Positions 24,301-35,510 of a DNA stretch of 64,000 nucleotides are shown piece by piece. The DNA lies in the NCBI GenBank assembly GCA_002205965.3, contig NADL03000611.1, forward strand, positions 372,001 through 436,000. The letters are read 5' to 3'. The notes under the pieces were generated by a model. That model was not told the origin of the DNA. It was given only the letters and a program-made list of their open reading frames with translations, and made no database searches. Made by a program: the position numbers and the translations under genes. Origin of the DNA: Kappaphycus alvarezii. Lineage: Eukaryota > Rhodophyta > Florideophyceae > Gigartinales > Solieriaceae. Positions within the stretch are counted from its first letter, which is position 1. Every line of letters begins with the position of its first letter.

Positions 24301-25478
24301 GTGCCAGCTCACCCATACCACAAACACGTGTATCTGTAAACCTCATTACAGTACCTGTATTATTCATCATAATGCCTGCGCTGTACCACCTGCACTATGT
24401 GTCTATAGGTTATACCTTTATGTCGTGCAAACGCTGCACACTGTCTTAGGTGGAGACGTAGACATGCCTGCTTCATCCAAACGAGCCAGAACATTTGTAC
24501 GCACTACACTGCATCAGTAGCCAATCAGAAGCCCGTTTCACGTTGAGTTCACAAAGGCACGCATATGCGCTTCTCCAGCGGCACTCTCCAAAACAGCCCA
24601 TCATCCTCAGAATACTTAGTTTTCAGAGACAGCACCAGGTCCCACCAAACACTATTTTGGGATTATATTTGAAATTTTGGTTGAGGAATCTGCATTCCTG
24701 GCTTCGAAAAGCTGTCTAGTGGCTCTTCTCCGTAGCCCGTGGGTCTTAATCCATTTTACGACTCCTTTTATTCTAATTGTAATATCCACAAAAACGTATT
24801 TCATTCACTTGAGAAAATTCCAAACTTACAGGTTCAATTACATATCCGTGGAATCACGAAAGAAGTTTACAGAGAAAACTGTCGTTCATGTTGCAAAACT
24901 TGGAGTCTAATTTCATATTTCATTAGTTTCCCTCGTAGATATTCACGATATCCCCGACTTGATTTCCGTCCAAGATGAGGACCTCTTTCGGCTTTAGATT
25001 TAAAACTTTAAAGCTAATAACCTGTAAACTCGAAGAGCCATTAATCTACCCAATCCTCCAAGCAATCCTCCACGCCTCTCTGAATCCAAACTTTATCTTT
25101 GAAACGGTATCGAAAACTCGCAAAGAAACCAGTTCGCTATGACAAAAGGAACTCATGAAAATTATATATTAAATATCATGCGAGTGATGAACCCTTTCGG
25201 ATTGTCGTTCTTAAGATATGAAGACTCACACAGCCTGAAAAATTCCTCTCAATAACGATTGTTGTGATCTTCAACGGGTATTCCTGCTAATATTGTATGC
25301 GCAGATTTGCAGTTCTACATACTACTACTCTAAGATAAAAACGAGTGATGGAAATATTCCTTGGGGGAAATCTACGATAGTACAAGGAATGTGCAAAGGG
25401 AAAAATCCTTCGTCTATGGATGTTTATAGTCACGTTATTTTTATATCATGTGTATACAGTACCGACAGTGTAGATTTA
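18383..25478. other. A/T-rich gene-free stretch
   Basis: Seven kilobases with only short, unrecognised frames. The longest (21026-21412 minus, 128 codons; 19563-19952 minus, 129 codons) have no motifs I can defend. A small tandem repeat occurs at 20350-20381. Confidence 0.5.
20350..20381. repeat. Perfect 16-bp tandem duplication
   Basis: GAGCAGAATTTTCGCT occurs twice head to tail with no difference, which suggests a recent replication slip. Confidence 0.9.
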
Positions 25479-25705
25479 GGTCTTCGGGTGGCTTGATAGA
25501 TTTTCTATACATTTTTTATTTGACAGGTCTGACGCGAAAAAGGGCAGACCGGCAAAGACAACACGACAACACATCCGTTTTACACCGGATCCTCCCAACT
25601 CAGTACAAAGTGTCTCGTAACCTTTTTATTTCATCATTTTACAAACGTTTGTCTAATAAACGAGGCGAAACCAATAAGTCCAACTACAGTACTGCTACAA
25701 ATTTG
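25479..25705 (+). repeat. LTR-like direct repeat, upstream copy
   Basis: Diverged match to 28879-29097. Shared blocks include CTTGATAGATT/GTTCGATAGATT, CAGGTCTGAC-CGAAAAAGG, AAGTGTCTC and CGAAACCA. Both copies keep a possible hairpin, GGTCTG...CAGACC, around the CGAAAAAGG core. Confidence 0.75.
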
Positions 25706-27682
25706 TAGTAAAGCCAAAGGGGTCCAATCAAAATTTTAATTATTTGAGTTTTCTGAACATAAGAGTTCGTCTGAGGAGCTTATGACTCTGAAAACACCAA
25801 AATTCGAGTAAATAGAGCTGTCAGTGGAATAATTTACAGCTACTGATTCAACAAAAAGAATTGCTACCCCCGTGAGCCTGACCAGGGATTTACCGGCCCA
25901 TGGGGACTTTTTGGACGCCTTATGGTTACTTGAAAGGATAAATATGAGTAACCCACTCAGACCAACTGACAACATTTTCTTTCAGAAGTGTAGCACCATG
26001 GAATGTAAAATATAGGACATCAGCCGTGGGAGTTTCACAACTGATAATTTGTTCACTGGCATATTTTTATATGGAAATGCGCGTTTCACCCTTCTATCGG
26101 ATAGCTCAGTCGATACTTCGACAAATATCTGACAAAGAGGTGTGCTTTCTGCGACACAAGGTATGAGAAAATTTTACTGCACAATATTTATTGTACCAAA
26201 AATGAACATCGGCACCTCAAGGGGGATTTCTAAAAGTTATCCAACCAGGCTTCGTAGAAAGGTTCACTTCAAAAGTGCAAAAATAGCGAAACCTCCCCAT
26301 ACCGGTTCTCTTATTGTATACAACTTAATGAAACTCTCTAAGAGAATTAAAACTGCTAGGAAACTACTTACAGGTTGTATTATAACCTAGTAGACTACAA
26401 AATGCTTTCTGTTGTTTTAAAATCAAAATCGTTTCAAACAAAAAAAATATAGTTTCCTAGTCCTATACTACGGTAAGACAGAAAAATAAATTTTGCTGAA
26501 AAGTCATTTAAATTTCAATTTACCCACTTTTATTAAAACTTTGCCGTATAACAGCACTGCTACGGCAAGTTTCTATTTTTGAATTTAGGGTCAAGACACA
26601 CATTGATAATGCCGCTGCAAAAAAGGAAGTAACCAATTGATTCCCTGTAACAACTAGCTTCAGATAACCAGAAAATTAAACTGTTTGGTCAAGCATACCA
26701 TGCAATAGCACAGTCCACAGGAGGACTTAAAGCTTTTATTCCTGATAAATCTTATAGAAAACGCGCAATGTTGGCTTCATATCCTCTACAATTACTTTTC
26801 TGCGCAAACTATGATATTACGATGGATGTAAGATCATACATGTTGTCAGCTATATGGTTGCTAATAAACTGCAATGGTGGGAGATAATTTAATTACAACA
26901 AAAATCGTAAATTCATAATTATAATTTTTTTAGAAATTTACGTTACCATTTTGAGCCTTCAACGGGGAAATTAGTTCGCGGAAAATCTTAGCATTTCAAG
27001 GAAAATTGGTAACCTCGCTTATTTAAAATTTTATTATCAATAATTTTCAAAATAGGCCTTACAGATATCGATTTTGTCTAGTTCTGTGCAAATATTTCAC
27101 TATAGGCAGGTTTTGAAAAGTAGGGTACAAGTAGAAGCTGAAATAATGAACAATTCCCATCTGTAGGATGCTATGAGAGTCCCGGACCAAATGGGTACTC
27201 TTTTTAATTTACTTTTGGAAGATTTTTATTTCGGGGTAACAATTCTGCAGTCCCTAGTACTGATCCAGCGCCGATGCAGATAAGAAACTTCAATACGATA
27301 AACTAAAAGGATAAACTTATGCTGAGAAGAAGCGACGTTTTGATATCAATTTATGCTTCATTTGCGTAAAACCCAATTGTGTTGCCGAAACCGTTATAAC
27401 TAAGGACAACACGGTAAGAAAACCTACGCTACTAGCTGTACAAAAACAAATAACTCAACTGCGAAATTAAAAGGGCAAATTTCCGGACGATTGTACTCTT
27501 GCAGACTCTATTATGATTTGAATAAATCAAAAAACAAATGAAAGGGAAAAATTGAAAAATGCAAAATCGAAGGAAAACATATTGCTGTATAGCAAAAGTT
27601 TGCAACTTATCTCCGTCCAGAGAAGAGTAAATTCAAGGAGGCAGGCGTTAGATAAGTATTCAAAGGAAAATTTTCTACAGTA

Positions 27683-27982
27683 AGGGCTACCAATTTTTCC
27701 TTAAATATTTTGGTTGATAGTGGTTGTGAAGATATATTCATATCATATGAGCAATATATTAGGTTAAATACAGACAGAAGGGTAACTAAACTGGAGGTAG
27801 AACTCTGGGACTTTAATTTAGTTAACATGGAACTATTTACCTAGAACCTTCATACACGGATTGGCGAAGCGATTATTACTATACGTGCATACACAGTGGA
27901 CTAGATTTCGTACTACATCATACTAGTTAATTTCTGTTTATCCGACGTAGATCCAATCATCGACTGGAAGTCGAACCGTCCG
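27683..27982 (+). pseudogene. Retropepsin and PR-RT linker of the gypsy relic
   Basis: The frame from 27683 contains ILVDSGCEDIFIS, equivalent to the ALVDSGATxxFIS active site of gypsy proteases, and ends at a TAG at 27842. At 27938-27982 the sequence LSDVDPIIDWKSNRP matches the WLxxxxPxIDWKxxxI segment that lies between protease and RT in Ty3/gypsy polyproteins. The catalytic DSG is intact, but the domain is interrupted. Confidence 0.7.
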
Positions 27983-28392
27983 TAACTTCATCAAAAAGGT
28001 CAATTACTCTTTAAGTAGAGTCTAATGGGTACGTTTTTCCCTAGCAGACATGCTTACTCTTTAGTAATCAGTTCGCAAGTAATATTAGTAAGAAAAAGGA
28101 AAACTCAAATAAGTAGATTGAAAATAAATCATACCTGAAGATCTATAATACCAAAATTATAGTCAACCAAAGGAGTTCCTGAAGATCTGCCAAAAAGAAT
28201 GCTTCCTAAACGATATCTTAAAATAAAAATTGGCCTTTTGCGTGACTTAAAAATCTAAAGGACTGGTTTGTAAACTATCAAGAGTGTAACTAGAAGGAAT
28301 GGAAAAATTCGAAAACTTGTTTAGATTGGATCTCATTAGACGAAGGAAAAGTCCACGAGGAATTTCTAAGCTGTTGCTCACAAAAAATATCT

Positions 28393-28700
28393 CTCTCTCT
28401 TCGCATTTGTGTAGACTTTAGCGCACTAATAAATAATCGATTAAAAATCAAGTTCCATTACCTCGAATTGATGAAGTATGGGATCAAGTAGGTGGAACGA
28501 AATACTTTTCTTTCCTTGATTTGCGATCTGGATACCACCATGTAAGGACAAAATTATATGGTATTCCAAAGAGATGTAGCAGTTTGAATGCATGGTCACA
28601 TCATTTGGTCTTACTGGAGCCTTTAAATGCTTCCAAACTTTGATTAACATAATTCTAAGACCATTTCTGGACAAATTTGTTCTTATTTAGATCAAGGTAA
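28393..28700 (+). pseudogene. Ty3/gypsy reverse transcriptase fragment
   Basis: RICVDFSALINNRLK (about 28400-28450) is followed in a second frame by PLPRIDEVWDQVGG and KYFSFLDLRSGYHHVR (28451-28546). These are the classical gypsy RT fingers and palm-A motifs with the first catalytic Asp (FLDL). Weaker traces of the YGIPK and GHxxW region follow, with stops. A further trace resembling RPFLDKFV precedes the expected YLDD site, which is lost. Confidence 0.85.
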
Positions 28701-28878
28701 GTTGGGAATCATTCGAACCAAAAAGAATTGATCAGCTCTCTAGCCTCGAAGCGATGCGGAAGAGCCCACTCGTTTAGAATTGATTACTAGAGTATTGATC
28801 CTTCTTTCACTTCCACCCCTTTTTCTTGTCTAATAATATTTACTGTAGACCTTTACTAGCCTGCAAAAATTCTCATCC

Positions 28879-29097
28879 CGGTTTCGAGGTGTTCGATAGA
28901 TTGTCTGTAAAGGTCGTTCCTTTAGCAGGTCTGACTCGAAAAAGGCCAGACCAACAAAGATGACAAATCCGTTTAACACCGCAGCCTCGCAACTACTATA
29001 CCAAGTGTCTCCGATCATTTTTTTATCATTTTATCAACTATTGTCCTATAAATGATGCGAAACCAGCAAGTCCAATCACAGCAGTGCCACATCTGCC
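28879..29097 (+). repeat. LTR-like direct repeat, downstream copy
   Basis: Pairs with 25479-25705 in the same orientation. It starts about 180 bp after the RT fragment, so RNase H and integrase are missing between them. Confidence 0.75.
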
Positions 29098-29611
29098 GAA
29101 TTTTTTGCCTTGTCTTATTGTCAATGGCCGTGACTACATATGTCCGCTTGTCTCTAAACACAGAATATCTTAAAGGGTGTAGTTCATATCCAAACTCCGT
29201 TGCGAATGGCCTCTGCAGTCCAAAGATGCAGGACTTTAGTTTCGTTCGCTTGATGGGCGCCCCGGTGTCACGATTTTTGAGGTTTTGGTGACGACTCTGA
29301 TGTGCGCAAAATTTGCACACGAAAAAAAATCTAGAGGAGGACCAAATTTGGATACAGTATCGGGATTTTCAAGGTATTTTTACAGTTCCTGAATTTGCAA
29401 GATATTTTTAATTTGGATGAGTGTGGCAAATTCATGAGTTGACTTTCTATTTTAAGACGCAGTGTAATTAATAGATGTCATTACTGTACACGTCCAAGGT
29501 CGACATACTTTTCGATGACGTCGCAGTATTTAAACTTCGAAGTCGACGTCGGTGAGGCAACCCCCCGCCATCAACTACCCCATCGGCTCACCCCTTCTTT
29601 TAGCCCTTAAC

Positions 29612-30193
29612 ATGACCAACCTCCGTCCTTCCCTCACCATCACCAAGTCATCCCGAGGCCGTCGTCCACTCAACGCTTTGGCCCTGATGGCAAATGGTCC
29701 AACCGACTACGATGATTACTGTAGAAGGTTGGACCGGGAACGCGTTCGGGAGTGGGTCCGCCGTAACTGCTTCGAGCAGGCAGAAGAGGCAGAGGAGGAG
29801 GAGGAGGGAGAAGGGGAGATAGAGGAAGAGGAGGATGAAGAGGATGAAGAGGAGGACTGGGTGTATCCGTGGGAACCACTAGTGTATAACGGTGGGGTGG
29901 CTCTCATGGAGAAAGGAGGGGAGACTGAGGGAGTAATTGTGATCTCTGACTCTTCTGACGAGGATGAAGAGAGAAGAGAAGAGGAGGATGAGGAGGATGA
30001 GGGGGAGGGAGACATGGAAAGTGCTGGATTAGTGGGGAAGGGGCCAGAAAATATGAACCAGGTGGTTCCGACTCTGGAACCGGATGGGGACGTCCTCAGT
30101 GTTCCAGATATTTCACAGGAGGCAATGGAGAATTCTAAGCCGTTCGCGGATATTTTTGTGGACTGCCTGGGTGGAATGGATATTTTGGGGTAA
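29612..30193 (+). CDS. Acidic protein with SUMO-interaction-like motif
   Basis: Intact 193-codon frame from ATG 29612 to TAA 30191, in a small G+C-rich island. An in-frame GTG at 29552 could extend it, but the ATG is preferred. The N-terminus is basic (SRGRRPLN). Residues 38-56 form a charged helix-like stretch (RRLDRERVREWVRRN). A long Glu/Asp-rich tract follows, then WVYPWEPLV. About residue 110 is VIVISDSSDEDEE, a hydrophobic core followed by Ser and acidic residues, which is the layout of a SUMO-interacting motif. More acidic repeats follow, then a C-terminus without strong bias. It is not recognised as a known family. A nuclear, disordered role is an inference. The C-terminal part (SVPDISQEAMENSKPFADIF) could be a short binding helix. 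Confidence 0.6.
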   Translation: MTNLRPSLTITKSSRGRRPLNALALMANGPTDYDDYCRRLDRERVREWVRRNCFEQAEEAEEEEEGEGEIEEEEDEEDEEEDWVYPWEPLVYNGGVALMEKGGETEGVIVISDSSDEDEERREEEDEEDEGEGDMESAGLVGKGPENMNQVVPTLEPDGDVLSVPDISQEAMENSKPFADIFVDCLGGMDILG

Positions 30194-31270
30194 CTGTTTG
30201 GCTCTAATGTGGAGGACTAAGACATGAAGGAAAGAATCTAGATATTTATCCTGATAGTATCTGCTGTTAGTCTTTCTCCTTCACACGATTCCATTTGATG
30301 CATTTTATGGTTATTAGTATGTTTCTTTGAGACTTTAGGGATACCCAAAAAGTCTATATAAGCTGAGTGAACTGCTTCCTCTTGTGGAGGTCAAGCAAGT
30401 TGGCAGACAACTTCAAGTCAAGTCCCGAGTAGTAGGAAGTTGAGAGTCAACTTCAGACCCTAGAAACCTTTTTCCTACGCTGCTCACAGAGCATCAGTAG
30501 TAGACCCTGCCCCTTTCATACTTGCTTGTAGCCCTCTCAACTCTCTTCCATATACACTCCTTCTTGCTCGTTCAACGATACCACGGTAGCACTTTTGTCG
30601 CTTGCAACACCTCCTTCTTGGGGTAGTTGGTTCTGAGTATCTCTTCTCCCGACGATTTACCCCTATCAGACTCCATTAAGACGTTATTGGTGCGCCTCAT
30701 GTGAACATCACTCTATCCCTGTAACCCTCCGAAATGAGAGTTCCCAGCTTGTCTGGGAAAGCGTGCAAATTAGTAAGCGGAATTCATTGATCTTAGAAGG
30801 ATTGGCGGTGGGATGACTTCTTTATACGGTTCTTCAGGATAGCCTAATATTCTGGCTTTCAAAGTAGTAGCGCTTGGAAACGAACGCGGAATGCTCTTCA
30901 GTAGGTATGTTGGAGCGTCGAGTATCTTGGGTATTCGCTGCCCGGGAAGAGCAGTGGCCTTTGAAGACAATTTGAGGTCATCATTTTTGGATCTGTACAG
31001 CTCTCGAAAAAAGGGACAGAGGAGGCAGTGTAGTGGTATGATGTGCCGGTAATTCAAACACTTTCATCAATAATTTGGGAGGGATCAATATTTGTGGTGG
31101 CAAGAGCAAACAGCATCTGGAGATTTAGGGCGAGCCATGGTGGTATTCGCACTCGGGAATGCACGTGCTGGTATGCGTGGATGCCTTGAACTTGACGTGG
31201 CACTCTCAGCTCAGAGATGGCATATGAAGTGGTTTGAATCTTATTTTGTTACCATCCTTGGCCTCGGGAT

Positions 31271-31327
31271 CGATATGAGCCCTCGGTATTAGTATCGGCC
31301 TTCGTCTGACGCCTCGGGCTCATATCG
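31271..31327. repeat. 12-bp inverted repeat
   Basis: CGATATGAGCCC (31271-31282) and GGGCTCATATCG (31316-31327) are exact complements with 33 bp between them. CCTCGG occurs three times in the neighbourhood. Confidence 0.8.
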
Positions 31328-31480
31328 GCCTCACGACCAGGGCGGTAACTGTTATTATTACAAATTAGATGCAAAAAGTCCCCGTTTCAAGAAATGATTT
31401 CTCATATATCCACTGCTGAATCCGATTAATTCAGCTAAGAACTAATCGGGTGTTCCATGTCGGCCACGTTCAACTGTTTA

Positions 31481-31502
31481 CATCTTGCCCTTCGGCAAGA
31501 TG
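31481..31502. repeat. Perfect 9-bp hairpin with CTTC loop
   Basis: CATCTTGCC and GGCAAGATG flank a four-base loop. It has no U-tract after it and no gene beside it, so it is reported only as structure. Confidence 0.8.
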
Positions 31503-31810
31503 CGACAAGGGCCCGAAGAAGTTTAAGAAATCATCAGCCGGACTGTTGTTTGCTTTTCTTTATGTAAACCCACAGAACTGCACGGGGGCTAAACACAGTC
31601 CCGCGGACAAGCTACCAAAAAAAATAGGTGGTTTATAGCTGGATTACCTGGCTCGAACAGGCTCGTCCCCGTTCCTATCTCTACACTTAGAGGGTAGCAT
31701 CCCGATGCGTTCTCTCACATCAAGGAGGTGGACCTATCGGTCGCCAGCCTAGCCTTGATCAACATTCCAGCTATCAGCCACGATACCATTCAATATTGAA
31801 TCCCCCTGCA

Positions 31811-32450
31811 CGGCCTGCTTGGCAGCTGGCCTGAAGGTAGCCTTTTAGGGAGCGTAGTTCCTCCCGCATTACTGTGGCGGTATACCTTTTAGAGTCGATT
31901 GTGGTTGTCTGGAAAGCTATGGGATAGATCGGATATAACTTGCAAGAGTAAAACACCCAAACCTTCTCCACTTTCCCCCTGGATGTCACCTTTGTGAATC
32001 CCCTCGCTCTCTCCAACAGGAGAGTGAGGGCCTTCAACCCGATGTACTCTCCGCATGCAGCGCGAAGTGCGAAGCAGAAAAGATACCAATCTTTTATCGC
32101 GACCTCCACCAGAAGTAGGTTCGTGCCTGTGCCAATGTCCATTCTTGGGGGTTGGTACCCGGATTCATGCGCAGTACTAAATGATGTGGCGAGGAACATG
32201 GCCCGTGAGGGCAATGGAGAAGTACGGAAAGTTCAAGCGTTTTTGATGTAACGGCACTCTGCAGCAGCCGTCATGTCCAATGCGGCCTGCTCGATGGCTG
32301 CCCTTTAGGTGGCCTTTTGGGGAACGTAGTTCCTCCATCAATACTGTGTCGACATGGCTTTTGAGTCGGTTGTGGTTGACCGGAAAACCTTAGGATATAT
32401 TGAGTATATCTTAGAAGAATAAAACACCCAAACCTTTCCCCTTTCCCCTC
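31811..32450 (+). mobile_element. Two stacked 3' ends of RLE-type non-LTR elements
   Basis: Two copies of an approximately 168-bp tail (31811-31980 and 32283-32450) lie in direct orientation. Both contain CGGCCTGCT, ACGTAGTTCCTCC, TTTTxGAGTCGxTTGTGGTTG and end in AAAACACCCAAACCTT. Between them is a coding piece: PLDVTFVNPLALSNRRVRAF, VPVPMSILGGWYPDSCAVL and, after a stop, SAAAVMSNAACS. This matches the RLE C-terminus at 16.4-16.78 kb. The second insertion therefore starts within the RLE domain directly after the tail of the first, a typical 5'-truncated non-LTR insertion. It is a related but distinct subfamily from the 15.4-kb copy. Confidence 0.75.
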
Positions 32451-33524
32451 ATACTACAGGGTGAGGGCAATTCTCCTCCAGGGATACGCCCCGTTGATGG
32501 CCACCTCCAACGCGCCCTGCTTGTTGAATAGGGTATCAGCTACCATCTAGTTGGTGGACATGCTCCATTGTTTGTCTTGCAGATCCTGCCACATGGTTTG
32601 AATTAAAGTTCATAGGACTCATACTGTAGCCTTGCGCCACTCACAGCAAACCAACCTCATTAGCCCCTCTTTACCCCATTAGCTCAAATTAAGTATACGG
32701 TACACCCCATTTACCCAAACATTTAAGTAAACCCCCCATTTAACCTCATTAGCACCTCTGTACTGGAGAAAAGCATGGTTCATTTACTGCAAGAAGAGTA
32801 ACAAATACAAATGTAGTCCCAAAGACTTGCATTGTATCGACTTGGAAAAATGTGTAGTACAAATGTGCGAACCCGGCAGTCACTAAAAAGTGGCTAATGG
32901 CGATGTCAACAAGCAAGTGATTTGAGGATTAACCAAATACGCGGAATGCTGCTGAAAGTGGATAGCCCTCACCTTGGGTATTGGCCCAAACTCTGCTAGT
33001 GATCGACAGTGCCATTTCCGCGACAGGTGATAACGTATTCGGGCGCTATCCTCCGGGCGCGGGTAATGTATTGGAACGAAACTGTCGCACGTTCATTGAA
33101 TAGGAATATAGCACTGTAGCCAAGTGCCGCCGACACTGGGACTGATGTTCAATTCGACTCAGTTAATACAGAGGCGAAGTAGAGTTGGGACATGCCGGCA
33201 GGCGTCTAAGCGGCAAACATGCATGATATTAATTATTACCGTAAATAACGGCAAGATTAATGATCGACCAGAAAACGCACCTCATGAGGTGTCCCCGTTT
33301 TTTCGAACCCCCCGGGTCTTCAGTCCTCTGAACTCTTCCAGCAAATACAACAGCTATTTTCCGTTGAATTCCATTTCTCACTGCAACCCGAGGTATCTGC
33401 TAAGCACGTGAAGTCGAGTGGGGTCTCTTTATTTCGTATTTCAATACTCAAGTCTGACTATCCGGATACCAGGTGCACTTTGCGGTACCCTTACTCGACT
33501 ACCGAGAAATGCAGACAATTACAT
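32451..33524. other. Spacer with short degenerate repeats
   Basis: Around 32660-32760 CCTCATTAGC, CCCCATT and TTTACCC-like words recur irregularly, suggesting a degenerate simple repeat. No gene is supported before the end of the Hint gene. Confidence 0.4.
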
Positions 33525-35100
33525 CTAGACCGGCTTACGCTTTAAAGCCTCTAGCAACGAGATAGTGAACCATTTGCCACCACGATGCATCATGTCTGCA
33601 AATGGTCTTTGCGACAAAACCAAAGAGTAAAACCACCGCAATGGTGCCAATAATGACTCTGCCACTACCGGGTCAACTGCTTGCGTATATGTCGACACAA
33701 CAACCCCGTCCACGACAATCTCCCCATGTAATGTTTGCGGATTATGCAATCCTTTTAACACAACAGCTTCTTCCCGACGATGACATCCCGTTGCCCATTA
33801 TCCAGGGTCAGAACATCCCCTCTTTGCAACATTCCGGCAGTCTTCAGAGTCCCATTCACTTGAACATAATGTGACTTACTTAAAGCCACTGATCGCCTGA
33901 TCGAGTCGTCAAATTCACAAACACCGCCCAAACCTCCTCTGCATGATGGGTGAATAGAAATACATCAGAATAAATACCCTGCCCCACTAACACTCGATCC
34001 CCTATCATCAACTGGCTCATCTTGACCACCCTTCCTTCTTCCAACTGCACCATTGCATTATTAGGGAAACACGCCCGTTCCGTGCTGTCCCCTTCTTCAG
34101 GAGTCATTTCGACCTCTCCAGTAGCCTCGGGCATCGAATTGCTAGATGTTGATGGCGATGGCGACGAGCCTAGAGAATACGAGGGCGATGGGGATACCGA
34201 TACCGTAGGGGTGACTGAAGATGAAACAGTAGGGCCTAGAGAAGGACTAGGACTTGCTGATACAGAGGGAGTTGGACGAGAGCTGGGAGGGACGAATGCC
34301 GCTGGCGATGTAACCGGGAAACATGGATCCATGTCGACAGGGTCATCGAGATCATACAAATTAGAGGGCAGAGACAAATCCCTGGCTGGACTGGGAGACG
34401 GTGTGGGGGTGGCAAATTCAGGTTGTCCAGGACCTAGATTACGAGTTTCTTTGTAAAGACAAAGCTCTTCGTCGTCGCGGACAGAAACCATGCCGACCTC
34501 ATTGACGCCGAGATAGGCAAAGCCGAAATTGAGATCGAGATCATCCGGAGAGGGTACGATGAAAAAGTAGATGGTGTTGACGGGGAATCGCTCGATGCCT
34601 GCGCAGATGCGAGGGGATTTGTACTCAAAGCCGACATAAACTGGATCAACACCTTGGAGGACGTTAAAAGCATTGCTGGCTCGGGCGTTGGATGAAAGGA
34701 TGGAGAAGAGTGGGCCGAGACCGTTGATGAATGCGGTACGGGGATCTGAGAGTTGTTCACCGGGAACCAGGATGACGTATTCGTTTCTCAGACCGGTACC
34801 ACAGCGTTCTCCGTTATGAAAGATGGATGCGTGGGGGATGATTAGCATGGTGTTTTTGGAGGATGTGCACTGGGCGAGAGATGTAAAGGTAATGGTGGCA
34901 CCGGCACATTGGGCCGGAGTTAAGGCTTCGGCACCTTTGTTCAGGGTTAAGTTGAGAATTTGAGCGGGCTGGAAGAGGCGAGTAGTGGGACTGAGTGAAA
35001 GATCCGGGGTATTGACATTGAGGGGTGTGGGCAGTGTGGAGGGAAGGAGGACGAGGAGAAGGAAAAGTATATGTAAAGGAATGAAGGCGGAAAATGGCAT
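33525..35100 (-). CDS. Secreted hedgehog-like Hint autoprocessing protein, frame breaks in Hint domain
   Basis: The chosen start, ATG at 35098-35100, opens with a signal peptide (MPFSAFIPLHILFLLLVLLP). The frame is open farther upstream, but without such a peptide. A Cys-containing extracellular domain of about 230 residues follows, then a Pro/Ser/Thr-rich linker with S-P-S-P repeats. The Hint domain begins at ERACFPNNAMVQLEEG, with the +1 Cys nucleophile, and continues IGDRVLVGQGIYSDVFLFTHH. It then changes frame twice, near 33.89 and 33.78 kb. The second frame carries ALSKSHYVQVNGTLKTAGML, with the conserved His. The third carries GLHNPQTLHGEIVVDGVVVS then STYT. All Hog blocks are thus present, and each break equals one missing base. 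Such proteins cleave themselves and release the N-terminal part. Hint proteins of this kind are known from red algae, some fungi and protists. The N-terminal domain is not recognised. Confidence 0.82.
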
Positions 35101-35448
35101 GTTTTGGTAGGGAGTGGAGGAGGTGAAAGAGTTGGCAGAGTGTTGACAATAACGGTGGGGGTGGTAGGACGATGTTGTTTTAAGAAAAGTCGAAATGGTG
35201 CAGATGGAGTGAGGCATTAGAGATGTTTTTATGGGTAAAGGAGTAGAGTTATGTAGTAATGTAGGTGGACAAAAGTGCTGACAATGGTAGGAGAAAGCAA
35301 GCAGTGAGTGTCGGCGGTGGAAGGCAATTTTGGAGCTTGAAGCGGCAGGGTTCGATGTTGTCGGGAAATATGAATGTGGCCCATTGACCGGGCAAGTTTT
35401 AAGTGACGCCCGAGTCAACTCTCGAGGAAGAATAGATCAACGGATCTA

Positions 35449-35460
35449 TACTGTACTGTA
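35449..35460. repeat. TACTG pentamer array
   Basis: TACTGTACTGTA, about 350 bp upstream of the Hint gene ATG. One of several similar arrays confined to the G+C-rich block. Confidence 0.8.
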
Positions 35461-35510
35461 TGTTGCAGGTGTTGATGAGCCACACCGCTATGGTATTCCT
35501 GCAGCTACAT

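Larger units (their letters stand above)
25479..29097 (+). mobile_element. Decayed Ty3/gypsy retrotransposon bounded by LTR-like repeats
   Basis: A direct repeat pair (25479-25705 and 28879-29097) flanks an internal region with retropepsin (27683-27844) and reverse transcriptase (28393-28700) remnants in the gag-PR-RT order. No RNase H or integrase lies between the RT and the downstream repeat, so the 3' half was probably deleted. The 25.7-27.6 kb portion would correspond to gag but has no recognisable motif. All coding parts are broken. That the repeats are LTRs is inferred from their position and from both copies ending in CA. Confidence 0.6.
30194..31810. other. Mixed-composition spacer, no gene
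   Basis: A TATATAAG sequence at about 30355 is followed by a purine/pyrimidine-mixed 400-bp stretch that could be an LTR or gene promoter, but I found no partner copy. Inverted repeats occur at 31271-31327 and 31481-31502. Frames here have no family resemblance. Confidence 0.4.

Noticed and set aside
29670-30015. Ser/Pro-rich minus-strand frames opposite the acidic gene
   Set aside because: They are the antisense of Glu/Asp codon runs (GAG/GAA read as CTC/TTC) and have no independent support.
30340-30780. Solo LTR suggested by TATATAAG and following leader-like DNA
   Set aside because: No second copy, target duplication or TG...CA borders could be established.
31481-31502. Rho-independent terminator
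   Set aside because: No U-tract, no adjacent gene end, and the window is eukaryotic.
31774-32214. 146-codon minus-strand frame
   Set aside because: The plus strand of the same DNA encodes the RLE C-terminal motifs, so this is an antisense shadow.
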